Assembly: GCA_046049665.1 (NCBI GenBank)
Contig: JBJOQW010000007.1
Location: 1 to 19,795, forward strand
Direction: 5' to 3'
DNA: 19,795 nucleotides
DNA from: JAAFHS01 sp046049665
GTDB taxonomy: Bacteria > Pseudomonadota > Alphaproteobacteria > Rhodobacterales > Rhodobacteraceae
Shown here: positions 6,992 to 12,942 of the stretch, one piece after another
How the letters are laid out: every line of letters begins with the position of its first letter
How positions within the stretch are numbered: position 1 is the first letter of the stretch
Notes under the pieces: model-generated
Seen by the model: the letters and a program-made list of their open reading frames with translations, nothing else
The model's database searches: none
Told to the model about the DNA's origin: nothing
Made by a program: the position numbers and the translations under genes

Positions 6992-7558
6992 TTACCGTGG
7001 TTCGTTCACGAAACTGGACATGACGATCAAACCATATTCGCCGCTTGTGCCCGGCTGATTGTCGGTCAGCCCTTTGCCGATGCCGATGAATGTGTCGCCC
7101 AGGCCCAGGGTCGGGAATATGGCCTTTTGCAGCACACAGACCCGGGTCAGCATCAGTTCGTGCTGCCCGCCGGGGTTATAGGCCTCGGGCGGTTGCACGG
7201 CTTGGGTCCGGTCTACACAGCCCGGAGCACCGGTCGGCATGTTCCAGACCGCCATGTCGACCGGCAGCATCTCGATCCGGATCGAGGATACGCAATCCTT
7301 GATGATCACGGTTTCGCCGCAGATGCGCGTTTTCAGCGTGGCCGACGTTGGGTTTGCGATCATGCCAAGACGCAGTTCGCGCATTGTCATGTCGACGGCA
7401 CGCTCCAGCATCACAGAGCGCATCATCAGCAGGCCGGATTCAAACGACATCATGAAGATGCCAAAGATCATCGGCAACACAACCACGAATTCCGCCGTCA
7501 TGTTGCCATCTTCCTGGCGCCGGAAGGCGCGCAGGCGACGGGACAGGGACCTGATCAT
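6992..7558 (-). CDS. TadE-type pseudopilin (first of the pair)
   Basis: A 188-residue protein beginning with a strongly basic leader (MIRSLSRRLRAFRR), then QEDG-NMTAEFVVVLPMIFGIFMMSF. Gly18 is the predicted cut site and Glu23 stands at mature +5, as in TadE/TadF minor pseudopilins; one membrane helix follows. The exported part has several cysteines (in RICGE, KDCVSS, PGCVD, RVCVL) that could form disulphides. Its ATG overlaps the TGA of the upstream VWA gene in an ATGA, so translation is probably coupled. It diverges strongly from the other TadE-type protein beyond the N-terminus, suggesting distinct roles. Confidence 0.82.
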   Translation of the reverse strand: MIRSLSRRLRAFRRQEDGNMTAEFVVVLPMIFGIFMMSFESGLLMMRSVMLERAVDMTMRELRLGMIANPTSATLKTRICGETVIIKDCVSSIRIEMLPVDMAVWNMPTGAPGCVDRTQAVQPPEAYNPGGQHELMLTRVCVLQKAIFPTLGLGDTFIGIGKGLTDNQPGTSGEYGLIVMSSFVNEPR

Positions 7559-9336
7559 TGGGTCAACCTCAGCTGGCTGATGCGGGCTGCAATTGACTGG
7601 AATGCTGTCGCAACGTTCAGCGTGGAGGCTTCATAGTAATGCGTCAGGCTGGTGGCGCAATTCCGGATCTGGGTCTGGCCGTTCACGGGTGCTTCGAACG
7701 CAATTCCGTATACGACCACATTCAATTCACGGGCCTGGTTGCACACGGACTGCAGCTGGCTATCCATTTCCTCGACCGATGTGATTGTGCGTATCAAGTC
7801 CATTTTGGTGTTGAACTTTGCAACGCGGTCATTGTGGTCTGTGCCAAGGGCGCGGGCGTGGAACTGCCAGGCAACGTAGGATACGCGCAGACTTTTCCAC
7901 ACTTGTGGCCAGGTCAGCTGAACCGGGTTGGTGCCCTGTGGCCCTGCCGTCCAGGCCGTTGGTGCACAAGTCGCGGAAACGTTGGCAGTTACTGCGTTAG
8001 ACGGCGCAGAGCATCTGGATGGAATGAAGTACTGATTGGTGCCAGCAAAGCTTGGGCGCCCTGTGGTGTGACGTACCGAATAGATACCCTCGGACGAACG
8101 CCAGATGCCCGAATTTCCGGTGCGGTAGTCATCATTCAGCCGGTTTGCCGTGAAGTTTTCACCATCGGTCATCAGCACGATGATCTTCATCGATTGGGCA
8201 GGTGTGCCCGCCACTGTATAGTCAAACGGCCGGCCCGTCAGTGCTGCGGGCATGTGGCCAGCTGTCCGGAGTTGGGTGAACATCGTCCGGTTGGCAGGGT
8301 CAAGCATGGCCATGCCCCACTTCATGCCTGCATTGATCGAGGTTGCACCCGTGCCCACCAGATCATCAATATTTGCATGCAGGCCGCGGACTTCAGTTGA
8401 GGTGCCAGCGTTTTGGGTTTCATTCCGGTTGTGTGGCAGGCGCACGATGTTGCCGGTGCTTTTGGGGCACCACAGGCTGATCGGGGTTGCGCCGGCGGTT
8501 GAGGTAGGGTCGCGATGACGGTTGCGCCAAAAATAAGTGGTTGTCTGGTCTGCCGCGTTATAGGACGCTTCGGTTGGCTGGAACGCATCGACAAAGCCGG
8601 TTTGTGGCAGGCCAAGGGTGCGTGAAATACCATTGGTAAGATAGACACTGGGCGGCAGATCCACGCAGTCAACATTGGTTTCCTGGCCGTGCTGATGGGT
8701 GATGTTGTATTTTGCAGCCAGAACGGGCCCAAGGTTGACCTGGCCGTTGTATGGCACGATTGCAATTGACGTGCGGTTTTCCGTATCGTTGGCCAGAACC
8801 GTCGTGGTGAACGCTTTCGCGGCCGCCTTCATGCTGGGAAGGCGGTTCTCGTTCGGGGCCTGGACCATCGAGCCTGACACGTCAAGCACAAGTGCGATTT
8901 CCACGTTGGTCACGGCCTGCATGGCCGAAGACCGGGCTGGCACGTCGAAATCGGGAATACCCAGCAGGCCTGCAAAGATGGTTGGCATCTTGATCTTGGC
9001 GCTGGCCTCAACTATGGCGTATGTGTCGGTCGTGCTGCCACCTGTGACCTTGACACTGCTGGCCGGAATGGTCAGCCCCGCCTTCGAAGTATAGTCCTGG
9101 CACACAGCCGTGCGGTTCAGCGTCTGCTTCAGGGCCGCAGCCGCAAGGGTGCAGCGGTCAAGCGTCTGTTGCAACGATGTCCGCACGTTTTCGTAGCGCA
9201 TGAGGTCAACAGCAAGACCGCCGCACATGACCATCAGCGAAAACAACAGTACCGAGAACGTGGCAACGTTCCCGTCTTCCTTGCGTACAAAGCGCTTTAC
9301 GGATCTTGCAGCGATCGTCCGAGCAGATTTCGACAT
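7555..9336 (-). CDS. TadG-like pilus-associated protein with VWA domain (paralogue 1)
   Basis: A 593-residue envelope protein. Residues 1-20 are basic; EDGNVATFSVLLFSLMVMCGG starts a single membrane helix (about 24-46). Unlike the TadE-type neighbours it has Phe, not Glu, five residues after the Gly, so it is probably not cut as a prepilin. The VWA domain shows MIDAS residues DVSGS (152-156), T332 in GATSIN and D391 in VLMTDGE, with a long insertion (about 200-325) and a second one after D391. The C-terminal YGIAFEAPVNGQTQIRNCATS block and ...QLRLTQ end match paralogue 2. AAGGGGA lies before ATG 9336. It leads an operon with the two TadE-type genes. TadG-like proteins are thought to anchor or assemble Tad pili; the ligand here is unknown. 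Confidence 0.87.
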   Translation of the reverse strand: MSKSARTIAARSVKRFVRKEDGNVATFSVLLFSLMVMCGGLAVDLMRYENVRTSLQQTLDRCTLAAAALKQTLNRTAVCQDYTSKAGLTIPASSVKVTGGSTTDTYAIVEASAKIKMPTIFAGLLGIPDFDVPARSSAMQAVTNVEIALVLDVSGSMVQAPNENRLPSMKAAAKAFTTTVLANDTENRTSIAIVPYNGQVNLGPVLAAKYNITHQHGQETNVDCVDLPPSVYLTNGISRTLGLPQTGFVDAFQPTEASYNAADQTTTYFWRNRHRDPTSTAGATPISLWCPKSTGNIVRLPHNRNETQNAGTSTEVRGLHANIDDLVGTGATSINAGMKWGMAMLDPANRTMFTQLRTAGHMPAALTGRPFDYTVAGTPAQSMKIIVLMTDGENFTANRLNDDYRTGNSGIWRSSEGIYSVRHTTGRPSFAGTNQYFIPSRCSAPSNAVTANVSATCAPTAWTAGPQGTNPVQLTWPQVWKSLRVSYVAWQFHARALGTDHNDRVAKFNTKMDLIRTITSVEEMDSQLQSVCNQARELNVVVYGIAFEAPVNGQTQIRNCATSLTHYYEASTLNVATAFQSIAARISQLRLTQ

Positions 9337-9720
9337 GACTTATCCCCTTCTTCACGGACCGGTGGCAGCCGGGCCGCGAATACATTTGTGCAAGGGTCAG
9401 CAAAGCCTGATCGCTGTGGCAAATGTGTGGCGTGATTAATGAATGTTGGCGGAGAAAACGCAGTGGTCGAAACAGTCTTTGCGTACATCGGCGATTGTGT
9501 TGTTCGGGGAAACGACCGGTGGGCCAAACATGCCTGTAGAGCTGGGGAATGGGGCCGCAGACCAGTGGTTGGCTGATGGCAGGGCAGGCGATTCGGATCG
9601 TTCATAAACTGCAAAAAATTTAGGCAACTTCTGTCGTTTTGACGTGATCTGTTTACCAAGTTCGGTTAGGGAGCGGACAGTCCACGCGTATCGCAGGGGC
9701 CGCCAAACAGGGAGAATGGC
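9337..9720. other. 384-nt divergent intergenic region (Tad-like operon / dehydrogenase)
   Basis: This region carries the promoters of two divergent genes. Short minus-strand frames cross it but have low-complexity, shadow-like composition and no ribosome binding sites, so I call no gene. Toward the dehydrogenase there is an AT-richer stretch (9601-9660) with TTGACG at 9639-9644, a plausible -35, but no good -10. AGGGAG sits about 6-7 nt before ATG 9721. Small palindromes ACCAGTGGT and ACCGGT occur, and a GATTC at 9590. No terminator or repeat is evident. Confidence 0.5.
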
Positions 9721-11151
9721 ATGCAGATTCAAGGCGAACCGAGTTTCCGGCAATCAGTTGACCTGATGTTCAACAGGGCCGTGGGCCTTATGGACCTGTC
9801 ACCGGGCCTTGAGCAGAAGATCCGGGTCTGCAACTCTACCTACACGGTGCGTTTCGGTGTGCGCCTGCGCGGCAAGATTGAAACCTTTACGGGTTACCGC
9901 GCGGTACACTCGGAACATATGGAACCCGTCAAGGGCGGCATCCGCTACGCGATGAGTGTGAACCAGGACGAGGTTGAGGCGCTGGCCGCCCTGATGACCT
10001 ACAAATGCGCCTTGGTTGAAACGCCCTTTGGCGGATCAAAGGGTGGGCTTTGCATTGATCCGCGCGCCTGGGATGTGCACGAACTGGAACTGATCACCCG
10101 CCGTTTCGCCTATGAACTTATCAAGCGCGACCTGATCCATCCGGCGCAGAACGTGCCCGCACCTGATATGGGCACGGGTGAGCGTGAAATGGCATGGATT
10201 GCCGACCAGTACGCGCGCATGAACACGACCGACATCAACGCCAAGGCCTGCGTCACCGGCAAACCCCCGCATGCAGGTGGTATTCAGGGCCGGGTCGAGG
10301 CGACGGGGCGCGGCGTGCAATTCGCCTTGCGCGAATTCTTCCGCCATCCGGAAGATGTGGCGCTGGCCAAGCTTTCGGGCAGCCTTGATGGCAAGCGCGT
10401 GGTGGTGCAGGGCCTTGGCAATGTGGGCTACCACGCGGCGAAATTCCTGTCAGAGGAAGACGGCTGCATCATCACGGCCGCGATCGAACGCGATGGCGCG
10501 TTGGTCAATGACAAGGGCCTGAACATTGAAGACATTCACCAATGGATGAAAAAGCACGGCAGCATCAAGGGCTACGCTGGGGCGACCTATGTCGAAGACG
10601 GCGCGGCATTGCTGGAAGCCGAATGTGACATTCTGATCCCGGCGGCGATGGAAGGCGTGATCCACAAGGGCAATGCTGGCAACATCAAGGCCCCGCTGAT
10701 TGTCGAGGCGGCGAACGGCCCGATCACCTTTGGCGGGGACGAGATTTTGCGCGCCAAGGGCGCGGTCATCATTCCCGACATGTATGCCAACGCGGGCGGC
10801 GTGACGGTGTCATATTTCGAATGGGTCAAGAACCTGTCGCACATCCGCTTTGGCCGCATGCAGCGCCGCGCCGAAGAGGCCCGCCACCACCTGCTGGTGG
10901 CCGAACTGGAACGCCTGTCTGCCGACAAGGGCCTTGGCTGGACCATGTCGCCCGACTTCAAGGACAAATACCTGCGCGGGGCAGGGGAGCTGGAGCTGGT
11001 ACGCTCTGGCCTTGATGACACGATGCGCGGTGCCTATCAGGCCATGCGCGAAATCTGGCACGGGCGCGCCGATGTGGAAGATCTGCGCGTCGCGGCCTAT
11101 ATCGTGGCGATCAGCCGCGTCGCATCGACCTACCAATCCAAGGGCCTGTAA
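9721..11151 (+). CDS. Glu/Leu/Phe/Val-type amino-acid dehydrogenase, probably glutamate dehydrogenase
   Basis: Catalyses reversible oxidative deamination, most likely glutamate to 2-oxoglutarate and ammonia. The 476-residue protein has the family's active-site lysines in KGGIRY (K71), TYKCALVETPFGGSKGG (K95, K107) and the proton-shuttle Asp in PAPDMGTGEREMAWI (D149). A Rossmann fold follows with GLGNVG (231-236) and the MYANAGGVTVSYFEWVKN signature. Cofactor preference is not evident from the acidic ERDG after beta-2, though NAD would fit. Substrate is inferred from overall glutamate-dehydrogenase resemblance; a leucine/valine-type activity is not excluded. It is divergent from the Tad-like operon, ends in a strong hairpin, and appears monocistronic. 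Confidence 0.9.
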   Translation: MQIQGEPSFRQSVDLMFNRAVGLMDLSPGLEQKIRVCNSTYTVRFGVRLRGKIETFTGYRAVHSEHMEPVKGGIRYAMSVNQDEVEALAALMTYKCALVETPFGGSKGGLCIDPRAWDVHELELITRRFAYELIKRDLIHPAQNVPAPDMGTGEREMAWIADQYARMNTTDINAKACVTGKPPHAGGIQGRVEATGRGVQFALREFFRHPEDVALAKLSGSLDGKRVVVQGLGNVGYHAAKFLSEEDGCIITAAIERDGALVNDKGLNIEDIHQWMKKHGSIKGYAGATYVEDGAALLEAECDILIPAAMEGVIHKGNAGNIKAPLIVEAANGPITFGGDEILRAKGAVIIPDMYANAGGVTVSYFEWVKNLSHIRFGRMQRRAEEARHHLLVAELERLSADKGLGWTMSPDFKDKYLRGAGELELVRSGLDDTMRGAYQAMREIWHGRADVEDLRVAAYIVAISRVASTYQSKGL

Positions 11152-11160
11152 GGGCAGACC

Positions 11161-11191
11161 ACCATCCGCGACACTATTTGTCGCGGATGGT
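11161..11191 (+). terminator. Strong hairpin terminator of the dehydrogenase gene
   Basis: ACCATCCGCGACA pairs perfectly with TGTCGCGGATGGT (13 bp) around a 5-nt loop, starting 10 nt past the stop. Only a pyrimidine-rich CATCTTTC follows, so the stem does most of the work. It separates this gene from the sox operon. Confidence 0.75.
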
Positions 11192-11231
11192 CATCTTTCA
11201 CCAGTGCTGACTTGCTATCCCACCCTCAGCG

Positions 11232-11245
11232 GGGTTTGATAACCC
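11232..11245. other. Small inverted repeat in the soxB leader
   Basis: GGGTT-TGAT-AACCC forms a 5-bp stem 26 bp before the soxB ATG. It could be part of an operator or a leader hairpin; too short to assign. Confidence 0.2.
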
Positions 11246-11270
11246 GGCAGGTCAAAGGGGTTGCTGGCGC

Positions 11271-12521
11271 ATGCGCTATTCCGGGCTGAAAGTTATCACC
11301 GAAGGGTTGTTCGGCAACAAGGGCTGGACACCGGCATGGCGCGACCCCGCCCCCAAGGCGCAATATGATGCCATCATCATCGGCGGTGGCGGGCACGGGC
11401 TGGCCACAGCGTTCTACCTTGCCAAGAACCACGGGCTGACCAACATCTGCGTTCTGGAAAAATCGCATATCGGGTCAGGCAACATTGGCCGCAATACCAC
11501 GATCGTGCGGGCGAACTATTTCCTCAAGGGCAATTCCGAATTCTATTCGCATTCCATGAAGCTGTGGGAGCAGATGGAGTCGGAACTGAACTACAACGTC
11601 ATGCATTCGCAGCGTGGCCTGATCAACCTGTTCCATTCCGATGGCCAGCGCGATGCCTTTGTGCGGCGCGGCAATATGATGATCAATCAGGGCGATGACG
11701 CCATTCTGCTTGACCGTGAAGGCGTGCGCGAGCAACTGCCCTACCTGGATTTCGAGCAGACGCGCTTTCCCATCTATGGCGGCCTATGGCACAAACGCGG
11801 CGGATCGGCCCGGCATGATGCCGTGGCATGGGGCTATGCACGCGGGGCTGACCGGCGCGGGGTTGACCTGATCCAGAACTGCGAAGTCACCGGCATTGAT
11901 GTGGAAGGCGGCCGCGTGGTGGGCGTGCAAACCACACGCGGGGCCATCCGCGCACCCAAGGTGGGGATCATCGTGGCGGGCCGGTCCAGCCAGGTGGCGG
12001 CGATGGCGGGCATGCGCCTGCCGATCGAAAGCCATGTGTTGCAGGCTTTTGTGACCGAAGGGCTGAAGCCTGTGATCGACCATGTCGTCAGCTTTGGCAT
12101 GGGGCATTTCTATATCAGCCAGTCCGACAAGGGCGGATTGGTGTTCGGTGGTGATCTGGATTTCTACGCAAGCTACGCCGCGCGCGGCAACCTGCCCATG
12201 GTCGAACATGTGATGGAGGCAGGCATGACGTTGATGCCGATGATCGGGCGGGCCAAGGTCTTGCGGTCATGGGGCGGGATCATGGACATGTCGCCGGACG
12301 GCAGCCCGATCATCGACAAGACCCATATCGACGGGCTGTTCCTTGATTGCGGCTGGAACTACGGCGGCTTCAAGGCCGTGCCTGCATCGGGTTGGTGCAT
12401 GGCGCATCTGATGGCGACCGGGGAAAGCCACCCGGTGGCTGCGCGCTTCAAACTCAACCGTTTTGCGACGGGGCATCTTCTGGATGAAGAAGGCACCGGC
12501 AGCCAGCATAATTTGCACTAG
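11271..12521 (+). CDS. soxB: Sarcosine oxidase beta subunit SoxB
   Basis: SoxB carries the non-covalent FAD site that oxidises sarcosine and the covalent FMN of the heterotetrameric enzyme, which yields glycine, peroxide and methylene-tetrahydrofolate in the cytosol. The 416-residue product has the dinucleotide-binding AIIIGGGGHGLATAFYL (34-50), the ENxGSGNIGRNTTIVR-like stretch (67-80), and GLWHKRGGSARHDAVAWGYARG; H174 stands about where the covalent FMN histidine (173-175 in studied enzymes) is reported. The C-terminal SWGGIMDMSPDGSPIID and CGWNYGGFKAVPASG close the FAD fold. Length is normal. AAAGGGG lies about 10 nt before the ATG. It leads the sox operon; a REP-like element separates it from soxD. 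Confidence 0.95.
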   Translation: MRYSGLKVITEGLFGNKGWTPAWRDPAPKAQYDAIIIGGGGHGLATAFYLAKNHGLTNICVLEKSHIGSGNIGRNTTIVRANYFLKGNSEFYSHSMKLWEQMESELNYNVMHSQRGLINLFHSDGQRDAFVRRGNMMINQGDDAILLDREGVREQLPYLDFEQTRFPIYGGLWHKRGGSARHDAVAWGYARGADRRGVDLIQNCEVTGIDVEGGRVVGVQTTRGAIRAPKVGIIVAGRSSQVAAMAGMRLPIESHVLQAFVTEGLKPVIDHVVSFGMGHFYISQSDKGGLVFGGDLDFYASYAARGNLPMVEHVMEAGMTLMPMIGRAKVLRSWGGIMDMSPDGSPIIDKTHIDGLFLDCGWNYGGFKAVPASGWCMAHLMATGESHPVAARFKLNRFATGHLLDEEGTGSQHNLH

Positions 12522-12567
12522 CCATGACAAGACCGTTCTTGCGCCCACATTCGGATGCCTTCGGCGA

Positions 12568-12650
12568 GGATATTTATCCCAGCGTGAAAGGCCATTTCAC
12601 TTTGGTCCAAATATCCCGGGGTGAGGCCGCAGGCCGAGGGGCAGCGCCCC
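12568..12650. repeat. REP-like nested hairpin element between soxB and soxD
   Basis: Four stems are packed in 83 bp. An outer GGATATTT (12568-12575) pairs with AAATATCC (12609-12616) and encloses GTGAAA/TTTCAC (12584-12589 with 12595-12600). Next come GGCC-gca-GGCC (12625-12635) and GGGGC-agc-GCCCC (12638-12650). From memory this resembles dispersed intergenic sequences of Rhodobacterales genomes; no second copy is in this window. It could stabilise or split the sox mRNA. Confidence 0.6.
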
Positions 12651-12681
12651 TGTGCAACCTCATCACCAGAAAGGCCGCCTG

Positions 12682-12942
12682 ATGCAAATCCCTTGCCCCC
12701 TTTGCGGCCTGCGTGACCGGCGTGAATTTTACTACTACGGCGCGGCAGATTACCTGCACCGCCCGGCATCGGATGACCTGAAGGCCTGGGATGATTACCT
12801 GCATAACCGCGACAACCCCGCAGGCCCCACGCGCGATCTGTGGTATCACGAACAGGGCTGCACGCAGTGGCTGGCGGTCACGCGCAACACCGTGACCCAT
12901 GCCATTGAAAAGGCAGAGCTTGTGGCGGGGCTACAGCCATGA
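12682..12942 (+). CDS. soxD: Sarcosine oxidase delta subunit SoxD
   Basis: The 86-residue delta subunit is a small zinc protein that packs against the alpha subunit in tetrameric sarcosine oxidase. The zinc ligands known for the family are all visible: C5 and C8 in CPLCG, H56 and C60 in LWYHEQGC. The start is ATG 12682, with AAAGG upstream and a start directly before QIPCPLCG; an upstream GTG at 12652 would add ten residues without support. Its TGA overlaps the soxA ATG by 4 nt, so the two are coupled. Confidence 0.95.
   Translation: MQIPCPLCGLRDRREFYYYGAADYLHRPASDDLKAWDDYLHNRDNPAGPTRDLWYHEQGCTQWLAVTRNTVTHAIEKAELVAGLQP

Noticed and set aside
9297..9659. 120-codon minus-strand frame across the dehydrogenase/Tad spacer
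   Set aside because: It overlaps the start of VWA paralogue 1 in another frame, has no ribosome binding site and no recognisable composition; treated as chance.
9436..9753. 105-codon minus-strand frame starting inside the dehydrogenase gene
   Set aside because: It begins within the coding start of another gene, with no Shine-Dalgarno site or domain.
11192..11270. Glycine riboswitch upstream of soxB
   Set aside because: The leader is only about 80 nt after the preceding terminator and shows just one 5-bp stem; no tandem aptamer architecture.
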